Assembly (NCBI RefSeq): GCF_037975245.1
Contig: NC_092579.1
Span: 1,620,001-1,662,500, forward strand
Direction of reading: 5' to 3'
Length of the DNA: 42,500 bases
DNA from: Apostichopus japonicus
Taxonomy: Eukaryota > Echinodermata > Holothuroidea > Aspidochirotida > Stichopodidae
In this document: positions 11,931-22,242 of the stretch, piece by piece
How positions within the stretch are numbered: position 1 is the first letter of the stretch
How the letters are laid out: each line of letters begins with the position of its first letter
The notes under the pieces: model-generated
Databases searched by the model: none
Seen by the model: the letters and a program-made list of their open reading frames with translations, nothing else
What the model was told of the DNA's origin: nothing
Position numbers and translations under genes: made by a program

Positions 11931-13464
11931 TTGGTTATCTCAATCAATCATCTCGTTTGATATCAATGCTTTCGAAATTAATTTGAAATGTCATATTTTC
12001 TAATGTTCTACAGTCGTTCTTACTCTGTTTAATGGCATTTCAATATTAACGCAAGTTTCGTTATATATGTCTTTCATACTGGGAATTTTAAAGGAAGTAT
12101 TATTGGCGGTCAGTGAAAGAAATAGTACAAAAGAGTTTTTATGAAAGGTTTAAACTTAAAAAAGAAACCAGAACTGAGACTAAAGTCGAAATACAAAACT
12201 TAGAATTGCAATCAACCGTAACACAAACTAAATCACAAACTGCTTCGTTCAGTGATTTGTGAAAGTTGAAAGTAATACTTCAGGGGCGGAGGGAACATGA
12301 GGGAGAACAGCGGCATTAACAGCTACCACTTTTGAGTAAAACCAGAAAGGTGCCACAGTTCTTAAATTAGAAGTGCCCATTCGTCAATGAAAACTACCCC
12401 TTGTCTATTTTAAGTTGATTAAGTTTGACTTTTTGTTTTGGTTTGTTACTAGTATAGTTACTAGTAGAGAATAAAATGTACTCTTTCTTTTAAAAAAATA
12501 AAGTAAAATTGAAAATCTAACAGATTTATGTTTATAATAACAAGTACTATATTTTTCGAACACATTAAGCTACTGAAATTTCTGGTAAGGATATCACAGA
12601 GGATTAATTTTGTCGTGACATTTGACTTATTTTCCCCCTCCCTCCCGCACCCCCGCAAGCACTGTCCCTCGAAGTTTACGCCCATCAACCCCCACCAGAT
12701 ACAATCTTTTTTCCATGGTTTTCTTTTTTTGAATTTCACAATACAGCTGTTGTAAATTCACAAAAGTCACGAAAGGACGATTTCTGTTCATCAGAGTTAA
12801 TCATAACAATGATAACAGTGTTACTTCACGTATCACGTGATATTTCATGTAACACGTGACGTTACAGATTATGCAATACAGTACCGTATCTGGTGCTAGC
12901 AATGAAAGCGCTGGAATGCATGTACTCTAGATAATAACGTGTTGCGTGGAAACGGATATTGTTATAGAATGAAACAACGTTATCTATAAACTCATTTTCG
13001 GGTGCGTTCGTGTGTGTGTTTGTGGGTGGGGGGGGGGGGGGGGGCTGAGCGTTTGTGGAATGGCCAGAGGCGAATGAAGGTTTTCATAAAGGAGTGCACT
13101 GGGGTCATTTCAACATCAATTTATATATTCCAGTATAAATCTACAAATATTTTATGAAAAGGAGAATTTAATAAAATGCAATATTAAAACAATCGATACA
13201 AAATGTTAGTTCATAGAAATGATATATAAAAAGTAGAGCAATTCATTTCATTTTATCGATTTGACAAAAACATGCAGCTCTATAAACAAATGAATTCTTA
13301 AACAACTGTATTTTGTCAAATTATTAGGATTTCTTAGCTTTCTGTTTGGTTACACGTTAAGACTCCTTAGGGAGGTATGCAAGAGGTGATTCTGATCATC
13401 ATAAATGTTTGGTGGCCATTCTTAGAAATTCAGCTCTAGCTGAGACATTCACGGTTTCCTTCAT
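11931..13464. other. Gene-free stretch, repeat-rich
   Basis: No exon was recognised. A CAGGGGCGGAGG word at 12282 resembles the ends of the hAT-like elements in this window, but no partner end was found. A G run of about 18 follows a GT-rich tract at 13010-13045. Confidence 0.45.
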
Positions 13465-13620
13465 CAGGCGCGTATCCAGGATTTTCTAACCCGGGGGGCG
13501 CGAATTACTATCTAAGCGGAGCGCCACCATCGGTTGGCGCGCAGCGTACAAGAAAATTCTGGTTTTGATACCCCCCCCCCCCAGATCACCGGAAACTGCA
13601 CTTCTCGGGCTTGAAATGAC
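13465..13620 (+). mobile_element. Truncated copy of the hAT-like repeat family
   Basis: Starts with CAGGCGCGTATCCAGG and contains the family core from about 13508 (CTATCTAAGCGGAGCGCCAC, then GGTTGGCGCG), followed by a C run and an AGATCACCGGAAA block found in the other copies. The right end and a target duplication were not found, so it is probably truncated or interrupted. Confidence 0.6.
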
Positions 13621-14158
13621 CAACCAGATGTATACTTTTGGCCTGAGAACCAAGTATTTCCTAATAGTTTTTTTTTATCCATCCATAACCTTTTTGAAGA
13701 TTGTCAACCCGGCACACGTCATGTTCGACCTGATCGCATCTCCCGTGGGTCTTTGCTTTTGTAGGTGATTCTACGTCGCGGCCCACAATACCCGTCAGCC
13801 CCACTTTTCAAGGTTTTAAGCCCCAAATTTGTTCAGAATTTGAAAATTCACATTTCTCGTGAATAAACTCACTTCAAAACATACCCATAATGTTGTACAA
13901 AATTTCATCTATGGACAACCAATATAGAAAAACTTCCTTCAACCCCTAACAGACCGGTCAAAATTGCACGAGTAGAGAGAAGTGTGATGCAGAATGTTGG
14001 TCAGAAATTTTCGAAAATTCAGACACAGTTAATTTATTGGTGTACAAATATTAAACCTGTTATAACGGCTATTATAAAACTTGGTTGAAGGAAATGAAAA
14101 AAATAGCATATATTTCCGAAACCGAACACTACACACATAGGCGTAGGAGGCGCGGCGG

Positions 14159-14536
14159 CAGTGGCGGAGCTAGGGGTATTGGTCAGGAGGGGCGAGAATG
14201 GTCTGTAGGGGCGCTTTGGACACTATCTAAGCGGAGCGCCACCACTGGTTGGCGCGTAGCGCACAGACAATTTTTGAGTAAAGATACTCCCTAGATCGCC
14301 GGAAATGACCCTTTCAGGGCCTGGATACTTTGCAGATAAACGAAGTATAGGGTGTCATCGCCAAATTACACCAACAAAATGTGACAAATGTCAATAAGTA
14401 GATGAGAGCGCAATAAAAAAAGTCAATAATGTAGAATAAGTAAAAAGTGGTAAAGAGCTGAAAAAGGCGCCAGCAGTCCATTTGAGTCTGTCAGGGGGGC
14501 ATCCGCCCTCCTGACCGTATGGACGCTCCGCCACTG
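14159..14536 (+). mobile_element. Complete hAT-like MITE, 378 bp
   Basis: Perfect 8-bp direct repeats CGCGGCGG flank the element at 14151-14158 and 14537-14544. The terminal inverted repeat is CAGTGGCGGAGC on the left and its exact complement GCTCCGCCACTG on the right. No transposase is encoded. The internal core at about 14223 is shared with four other copies in the window. The flanks (GGCGTAGGAG to the left and GGGGTGCAGCCCC to the right) look like part of an older, similar element, so this copy may be nested. Confidence 0.85.
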
Positions 14537-14882
14537 CGCGGCGGGGGTGCAGCCCCTAATTCGCCATTACTAATGTAAAAGAAACTTTTGACATAATTGG
14601 ACCTTCATGCTTTTTATACATCTACATGAGACATGTCGTTGTTTACATTAGCATCCCGCGGTATACTGCGCAATTTTAACGGACCGTACGGTACATGATG
14701 GCATGCGATGTAATAACCGATGCTTGCTTATATGATATTGACATTGACACGTTGAAAAAATTTTTGGTTATTTTTTCAGGCAAGTCGGACAGTTTTGAGG
14801 ATTTTCATCCTGGAACGCCATTTTTATGTTTTTATGCTCACTGATATGATGTGATATCTGCTCTTTGCGTTACAAATTCGAA

Positions 14883-15130
14883 CAGGCGTGTAGCGAGGAA
14901 TTTGCCAAGGGAGGGGCGAAGCCTGTAGGCAAATTATCTAAGCGTAGCGCCACCATAGGTTGGCGCGAAGCGTACAAGAAAATTTTGGCCGAAAATGTCT
15001 CCCAGATCGCTGGAAATGACACTTCCCAGGCCTTGTAAGTTGCATCTAAGCACTTTCTATTTTGAAATTACATAGCGATATCATTTAAAAAAATGCTGAA
15101 TGGGGGGGGGGGCGGTCGCCCCGATCCCAA
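14883..15130 (+). mobile_element. Partial copy of the hAT-like repeat family
   Basis: Starts CAGGCGTGTAGCGAGG and contains the shared core from about 14934 (TTATCTAAGCGTAGCGCCAC, GGTTGGCGCG) and the CCCAGATCGCTGGAAATG block. It ends near a G run and CGGTCGCCCC. No right terminal repeat or 8-bp duplication was identified. Confidence 0.6.
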
Positions 15131-15351
15131 AATGCGTCATGTTCCCCGACGACACGGTCGAGTTCGAGACCAGCCACAGTTGGTTTCATAGCACAATTCT
15201 ACACACGCGTTATGATAGACCATATATAGTATATATATAGATCATTAGTGAGAGAGGAAAATGGAAACGTAAAAAAAAATGGACTTGTCACACTTTTACG
15301 AAATCATTGATCCGTCACTGGCTAGCCTTCAGCGCTGTAATGATGTCACTG

Positions 15352-15558
15352 TTCCTCTTTCTTTTCCCGGTGTCTTCGCGTTTTTCTTTTACTCCCTCTT
15401 TTTCTCCTTTTTCTCTCTTTCTTCTTTTTCTTTCCCTTCCTTCCTCTCCTCCTCCTCTTTTTCCCCTCTTTTTTCCTTTTTTCTTCACTTTTTTTTCTCT
15501 CCTCTTTTTCTTACCCGGGGGGCGCGCGCCCCCAACGCCCCCCCTGGATACGCACCTG
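15352..15558 (+). repeat. Polypyrimidine tract plus right end of a hAT-like element
   Basis: Positions 15352-15515 are almost pure C/T on the plus strand. They are followed by a G/C palindrome and a right end, CTGGATACGCACCTG, whose complement begins CAGGTGCGTATCCAG, like the left ends at 13465 and 17610. The same order (CT tract, G/C hairpin, right end) occurs at 17758-17854. Open frames across the tract are low-complexity Ser/Phe/Leu strings and are not genes. Confidence 0.6.
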
Positions 15559-15803
15559 ATATTGGAGAATATATTGAGAGAAAGTCTATAATTATGCTAA
15601 TACGAATGGAAGTGTCTACACGTGGCCTTTAATAACTATAAACGTTGTTCTATACACATCTAACTGATGACGAATTTATTGTAGATTGTCACAGCTTTGG
15701 AAACCAAAATGTTTTTACTCTCTATGCTTTTGACAAGTTCTTAATGTTAATTGAAACTGAAAGTGTCACAGTTACATCCTAATCGATGAAATTAACGACT
15801 TAC

Positions 15804-18800
15804 CATTCCATTTGCGATGTCACGAGCAATAATAAGCTGTTGTAATTCCCCTACAGAATATACTTTCTCAGCACTCGCTAGCTGTGATGAGAATATAAAG
15901 ATATGAACGAAGGTCTATGGCATGCTCCTTCATTAGGTGGTATCAAATTTTAGTGGCTTTCTTTTTCATTTTTCTTAGATTACAACTGACGTTCACAATC
16001 CCCTTGAGCATGGTTGTTAAAACAATCTAAGAAGAAACTTTCACGGATAATTATAACAGTGATGATAATAATTAGCAGTAGTTTATTTTACGACGCTTAA
16101 GTTACCACAAATGTGAGAGAAACCCACAAGGGCTTATGGATTACAACTTACACGTCGGGTGGCTTCCAATCCAAATGCTTATCTCAAATATGAAACCTTT
16201 TTCAATTTAGAAAGTTATTTCGGATGGAAAAATCGTAGATTGCTCTTGCATGAAACCCCACCTTACTATGACCCGGTCGGGTATCAAACCCGAAATCTCC
16301 CGATTATTAAGCCTCATTGCTTAACATACCACCGTCTGTATCCACTAGGCCACAGCACGGGTATAATAAATAAATTGAACTGAACCAATAAAAAACAAAA
16401 CAAAGGGGAACAGGAAACGAATAATGAAGCTTAATCTAACACCGAGTAAGAAAAAAAAGAAGAGTAATCCACGTTGGAAATGGGATGTGTGATCTGGTAA
16501 ATTATTGAATAATTGGATGGAAAATATCTCTATTTTTTGACGTTGGAAATATATTTGATGCTGTATGAATTTCAAGTTTAAAGGAAGATGAAGAAACGAA
16601 CAATGATTGATCAAACGCCCGATCCGTTTCGTCGCCCACATAACATATTAATAATTAAGCTTGAATGCTTTAGTACTTTCTAAGTAGAAAATACAAATTT
16701 GTAACATGTGTGTAGCGACTTACCTTTCTGCAGTCCCGTAAGAATCCCAGCAAGTCACCATACTTCATATATTCTGTTATAAGGTAGAACGGTTCATTCA
16801 ATGAGCAGCAGGCAAGAAGACAGAGGATGTTCACATGGTCGCCCAGCTCTGCGATGTGTTTCATTTCGTTTATCAGGTCTTCTTTTACATCAGAAAATGC
16901 TCCAACTGTAAAATCGAATAAATGATTGCAAGTGGTTTGGACCAACAATGGAATGGCGACAAAACTATGTCATAGCAGCTCTACATTCCAAATTTGCACG
17001 GAATTAGGCTTATATTTATAAAGCATCGATATTTGGTGTCGTGCAAGTCTTTTCTAATAACAGATAGTTTCGCTTTTGCTCTTATAAAAGACGATTATGA
17101 ACGCTCAAATTAAATAGGTTAGGTATACGTAATCATCCTAAACTATCCCCAATCCATAGCACTTCGTTTGAAACAAGTTTTTACAAAGTTTTTATTTGTC
17201 ATAACTACGTTATTAATTCCATAATGTATCTTGAAAGCTATTGTAACACTCGAATTAGGTGGTATAGCAGGGGCGGATGCAGGGTTTGTGACAGGGGGGG
17301 TCTGACTGGTCCAGCCGCGCCTGAACGTAAGACTATCTAAGCGGAGCGTCGCCATCGGTTGGCGCGGAGCGTACCAGAAAATTTTTGGCTTTACAAACCA
17401 CCCAGATGGCCGGAAACGGCACTTCCCGAGTATTCTAAGCTGCATGTACCTAGCCTGAAAATATGGATCTCATGTCTGCAATTTCTCAATTGATGAGAAA
17501 AAACAATCTATGAAATATGGTAATACATATCAGATGAGTTGAGATGACACAAAAATCATAATGCCTTTAGCCCCCAATCCCCCTCCCGTTCCGTCACCAC
17601 TGTTTGATGCAGGGCCGGATCCAGGATTCTGGAAGGGTGAGGGGTTTGGCCTCCAGTGATCCTAGGGTCTAAGGGGAGTGGGTTTCCCTCTATCCATTGT
17701 GAAATTCTTGGATATTTAAGTACAACAGGGAACCCCCTTCAAGTTAGCCATGCAAAGCACCTCTCTCTCTTTTTTTCTCTTTTTTTTCTCTTTTTTTTTG
17801 GCCAAGAGCAGGGGGGGTCCGGACCCCCTGGACCCCCCTCTGGATCCGCGCCTGGTATAGGTCTTTACACGTTTACCGTATACAAGGGCTTGTATAATAT
17901 AGCAATACCTTCATTGTTCACATTGTTGAAGGCTTACTTCTTCCATGTCATATATTTATACTGAAAAAGGACTTTTAATTCTGCTACTTTTAAAGCAACT
18001 CAGGGGAAACACAGAACGCACTATTAGTACAAAATTGAACAGGATCTCTCTGTGGAAGTAACATCAACATCCCATAGCGTCCATCAATAGGATTCCATGA
18101 ACTTATGAACGCTTTGCATTTCTCTTGATACATCATCCTGTTACATTATATTATCTTATATTATAAATGTACGTTTGATGATTAATAAATATCTACATCA
18201 CCTTTAGTAGTTTTAATAGCAACTGTCACATCTTCAACTTTATTCTTCATGCCGGTGACCTTGCCCATATGCACCACACCGAATTCACCTTCCCCTAGCT
18301 TTTGCTCGATTATGACTTTATCGTGGCTAATTTCTTTGTCTGTTAATATGGGATCAACTTCTCGAGTCTTCTCTGTAAATAAAAAACAAAACATAAATAC
18401 ATACACAGACCGTGAATAGCATATTTTTTTTTTATAAAATGGTGACTTCAGGCAAGAACTTAGGCACGATATTACCAAAACAAAATGGTAGAATATCAGT
18501 TTTGGTAAGGCGTTTAAAGCTATTCCAGTTTTAAAGGTATTCAGCTTTAAGTATTATAATCTCTGGTATCTAAGTTGTCATATTGAGCTTTGTTCTGATC
18601 GAGAAATTGACATAATCCCCTGTTTATCCCAGTAAGTACACCTTTGGATAGATGCTGAAGTGTCATTTCTCAAATATTAAAAAGTGGTATAGAAAACTGG
18701 AGGGATTTCATTATTTTTATTAAACCTAATTTAGTGTCACAATTTAACATTTAAGTATGTAGCTCAACACATATTCACTAAGTTCGTATCTCATATCAAT

Positions 18801-20834
18801 CAGCCGATTCACACAAAGATTACCAGTAAATCTTACAGTTTTGTACCACATTAAATACTGGATTGTGCTGACAAATCTGAAAAAAAAATGTTAGCATGTG
18901 CTATTAGGATTACAGCCGATTGATAGCACGATCTATTTTTTACTTTGGTACAAAGCTGTAAGATTTACAATAGCAACTGTGTTATCTGTGTATATCCGGT
19001 GCATCAATTGCTACTGCTTCGTGCAACATATTGGCTAAAACCATTCTAAAAACTATTATTTTCTTTTAAAATATTTCCATAAAAATATTACCAATGGCTT
19101 TCTCCTGGTACATTTGTTCAAGATGGAGGTTCTCTAGAATATCTTTTCTTATGCGTCTTCGTCTCTTTGTCAATGGAAAGCATACAATAACAACAACAAT
19201 CACAAAAACTGCGAAAAGACCGATGATTAGGATCATTGTTGTTGACGTAGATGAGACGGATTCAGGGGTAGGCTTTGGCCCAGGGGCAAAGCTTGTTGAT
19301 TGGATCCCCATGCTAGCCTCGTCTCCATTATCACGAACGACTGTGTCAGTCTCTTGTTCAGTTGTGAAGGGATGATCTGTGAAATCTAAATGAAAATATC
19401 AATCAGTTAATCCATCAGTAATCCATTCAGTCAATCAATCAATGAAACAATCAATGCAATCAATCAACCAAATAATCAAACATTCAATCAAATCAACCTT
19501 ACAACCGATAACCAATTAATGGATGGATAAACCAATCTATCAAATCAAATGGATCAATCAAGCAAGCAAATTAAGTGATGATTCTATAAAGCAATATTTA
19601 ATGCAACCAAATAATCAGACATTCAATAAAATCAACCTAACGACCGATAACCAATTAATGGATTGATCAATCAATCTACGAATCAAATCAATTCGATCAA
19701 TCAATCAATCAAGCAAAGTATTCGATGATTCTATAAACCAATAGTCAACTCAACCAAACAATCAATTTTGTGAGCATAACTTTGCACATTGAGAATAAAG
19801 AAAACAGTATATTAGCAGGTTAAAATGTAAATATACGAACTTATTTGTGTTCCTCTAATATATTTGAAATCATACCAACATAATTGTAATCGAATTTACC
19901 TTCTTCGGAAATTTCGGCCAAGAATAACTTTGTGGCAAGTCTTCCTGGTTCAGGATTATTTGCATAATCTGATGAAACGTAAGGAATGATCTGTCAAATT
20001 TCCAAGGAAAAATAATAAATATTAAAAATTCAAACGACTAGAGCTGAACAATGAAATACAAAAATAGTATGGGATGCTTGAGACGTGTAGTGTGGATTAA
20101 TGGTAAATGTACCTTTCGACTGACATCTGAATAATAAAATATAGAAGTATTTGTTTTATATCTAACCGTAAGTTTGTACTCAAGGCCTTCTTGAATTTCT
20201 GCGCTGATGGCTTCCCACGTATTAACTTGGTTCTGTTCAAAATAATTAATAATGTTAACATTATTAAAGTATAAACTATTTTCACTGGGCATTGTTGAAC
20301 TTCTATCTCAGAACGACTCATACAGTAAAAGCTAACACAGTAGTAGTGATGATCTTGATATCTTTTTTGGACACATCTGAGGCTCGTGTAGATATATAAT
20401 ACAATTATCATGCAGTCACATAGCAGTCCGTTAGTCCATCAGAACCCATATACTTCTATTGCATGTGTTGAAGATATGCGCCTTAAGCTAATTCTGTTTA
20501 TTAATTTTGGATGGGCGTCACATTTACAGTACCATCATATTGATATTATATCTGTAATACACATATTTTCGTATCTGCCATGTAATTTATTTATTATTAT
20601 TTAAACCCTCTGATATAGGTAACTTCGGACTTACACTATCATATATTTGGATGGTATGAGACAGGATCAGGTCTCCATCAGTCGTGTGAAGCTGTGTTCG
20701 GTATTCCTCTAATGTTCTCATATTGTTTACTTGTACCGGAGGAGACCAGATAAACGTCATGCTAACGTTACCGTCTGACGTATATGTAACATGATCAAGG
20801 GATACATCAGTGGGCTTACCACATCGGTAAACGT
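15804..20834 (-). CDS. Receptor tyrosine kinase with FN3 domain (partial, seven exons)
   Basis: Seven exons with compatible phases: 20635-20834, 20113-20232, 19900-19990, 19092-19385, 18202-18372, 16724-16905, 15804-15881 (about 378 codons). The first two encode a fibronectin-type-III-like domain (TFIWSPPV, then GLEYKLTVRYKT). Exon 4 carries the transmembrane helix (ILIIGLFAVFVIVVVIVCF) followed by KRRRRIRK. Exon 5 has the glycine loop GEGEFG and the VAIK lysine. Exon 6 has the C-helix region (INEMKHIAEL), the hinge and YLITEYMKYGDLLGFLR. Exon 7 has LQQLIIARDIANGM, leading to the catalytic loop. It is an FGFR/RET-like class of kinase, subfamily not assigned. The signal peptide and 5' exons were not found, and HRDLAARN and DFG exons were not recognised at lower coordinates. 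The gene may be truncated or its 3' exons displaced. Confidence 0.85.
16165..16365 (-). mobile_element. tRNA-derived SINE
   Basis: On the minus strand, an A-box-like TGGCCTAGTGGATA (about 16342-16355) is followed about 70 nt later by a B-box-like GGTTTGATACC (about 16273-16283) inside an arm that reads CGGGTTTGATACCCG. This is the layout of a tRNA head from a SINE. The cloverleaf is imperfect and the sequence runs on past the T arm, so it is not a functional tRNA gene. It lies in an intron of the kinase gene, in the same orientation. The tail boundary is approximate. Confidence 0.65.
17268..17854 (+). mobile_element. Composite of two hAT-like segments with shared flanking 8-mer
   Basis: The left end is CAGGGGCGGATGCAGG at 17268 and the right end is CTGGATCCGCGCCTG, ending at 17854. 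The 8-mer TGGTATAG precedes the left end (17260-17267) and recurs at 17853-17860, overlapping the final TG, so it is probably the target duplication with some ambiguity in the right boundary. Inside, one segment (to about 17602, ending CCGTCACCACTG) holds the family core at about 17333. A second begins CAGGGCCGGATCCAGG at 17610 and contains a CT tract (17758-17805) and a G/C hairpin. It lies in a kinase-gene intron. Confidence 0.65.
18826..18967. repeat. Intronic inverted repeat
   Basis: TAAATCTTACAGTTTTGTACC at about 18826 pairs with GGTACAAAGCTGTAAGATTTA ending near 18967, with one mismatch in about 21 bp. The loop is about 100 bp and weaker complementarity extends outside the arms. It could be a foldback element or a structured intronic RNA segment. 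Confidence 0.55.
19468..19746. repeat. 139-bp tandem repeat, two copies, CAAT-rich
   Basis: CCAAATAATC starts both copies (19468 and 19607), and GATAACCAATTAATGGAT and GATGATTCTATAAA recur at the same offset. A short third start appears near 19752. The surroundings are rich in CAAT/CAATCAAT words. It is intronic in the kinase gene. Confidence 0.7.
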
Positions 20835-21734
20835 CTGATAAATTAAAAGGAAATTATATGAAATTATATAATTTAGATATGGCAAAACGATTGGTCAAAA
20901 TACCATCACGTCTCAATATTGTAATTTCTCCAAAGTTGTGAAGAATGGTTGTACTTTCGAGTTATGTTTCAACTGAGGGAAAATGACTTTACAGAGGTAC
21001 ATTCGAAGTACGTGTGTTTACTTGAAAGTGTATTCACTGAAATTTAAAGTACAGCCACAGATTTTAAGCATTATGGCAAGTTTCTTACATATCGATTCCG
21101 TGATAACAATAGCTAAGAAATATTTTACCGAACATAATCTCCTTGCAACATAATTGCGATGTCATTGACGCAGATTGACAAAACCTTAAACTCCCTTCTT
21201 CAAAAATGGGAATGTACCATATTTTGAATGCAACATGGCAATTTGTATCAGATGCAGTAAACAGTAAATACAGAGCATGGGAATAATGTATGTGAGATGG
21301 AAGAAGAGGAACAAGAAATAAGTGGACACTTTTATCGTCTGGTCCCTTTGTAACATAGAAATTGCAATGTAAAACACCCACCTCACCCCCCCCCCCCCAA
21401 AGATAACCCAAAAATCTATATCTTATTGTGGGACAATATTTACAAATATAAGAAAAAAACAGGAAGTATAACTTAGATGGATTGCTCTGTAGAAGAATTG
21501 TTAAGGTTTTGCTTAAGTGTATCGAGTGTTGAAAAAATTGACATGAATAAGAGAATTCCAAAAGGATACACCTGTGCTACGAATTTGAGAATGATTGGGA
21601 CTAGTTCTAGAGTAAGGATGGTGTAAACTTTTCATCGAACGAGTGTTATAGAAGTGATAGCTTGAATTGCAAGTATAAAAGTTATTAAAAGCTGGCTTGC
21701 TCGCGTTACGGATTTCAATTGGTAGGATGTGAAT
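20835..21734. other. No further kinase exons recognised
   Basis: This stretch should contain the intron upstream of the first recognised kinase-gene exon. A minus-strand GTAAG donor lies at 21084-21088, but the sequence before it does not look like FN3 or any other extracellular domain. A C run lies at about 21388-21398. Confidence 0.35.
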
Positions 21735-22242
21735 TTGACAAGAATTGCTCTATTTGCCCAGGGTCTTTGTCGTTCCTACTCGGTGAGATCTGTCTATGTC
21801 TGGGTCGGTAATGGTTACATATAGCTTTTCTGCTGCAAGTTTCTTTACAATTTGATTTGTGTCTTCACCTTTAACTTGGTTGATTCCGGTAATTCGTACG
21901 CTGTTTCTGCGGGAGTATTGTTCAGTACTTTTAAGTACAGCATTTTGTGATAGTGGGGCTTTTTCTAAGTTGTTGAATTGAATTTTTCTGCCAGTTTCTT
22001 GTAGTCGCTTGTTTTATGGTCTAGTTTATTTTCGACTGCAAATAGTCTTCATTCATGCTCATCTATTTGCTCTAAGAGGCTGCTAAATTTGCGTTCAATA
22101 GCTTTGGTCACACACAGTTGTGCCTTCAACTCTCGAAGAGATCAGCTGTAACCTTGAACGCGACTTCGGCTATTGACTGCCTGCTTTGTATTGTAGCTAT
22201 CGCATGTCCTTTGCTATTGTTTCCTTTGTTGTCTCCAGTCAT
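21735..22242 (-). mobile_element. Decayed LINE ORF1 (L1-type) fragment
   Basis: Conceptual translation on the minus strand from an ATG at 22242 gives a coiled-coil-like stretch, then SEQYSRRNSVRITGI, KLAAEKLYV and DIDRSHRVG. These are hallmarks of L1-type LINE ORF1 proteins (the RNA-binding domain and the region after it). Several stop codons and frameshifts interrupt it. No reverse transcriptase was seen nearby. It is a dead fragment, possibly in a 5' intron of the kinase gene. Confidence 0.75.

Noticed and set aside
13465-15558. A single large element between matching CAGGCGCGTATCC and GGATACGCACCTG ends
   Set aside because: The flanking 8-mers (TCCTTCAT and ATATTGGA) do not match, so the two ends probably belong to different insertions.
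15279-15632. Plus-strand open frames of 94-117 codons
   Set aside because: They arise from the C/T tract and translate to Ser/Phe/Leu low-complexity strings without domain or splice support.
16275-16300. Minus-strand GATTTCGGG that looked like a kinase DFG motif
   Set aside because: It is part of the tRNA-like T arm of the SINE, has a stop right after it, and lies upstream of the 15804-15881 exon, so its order is wrong.
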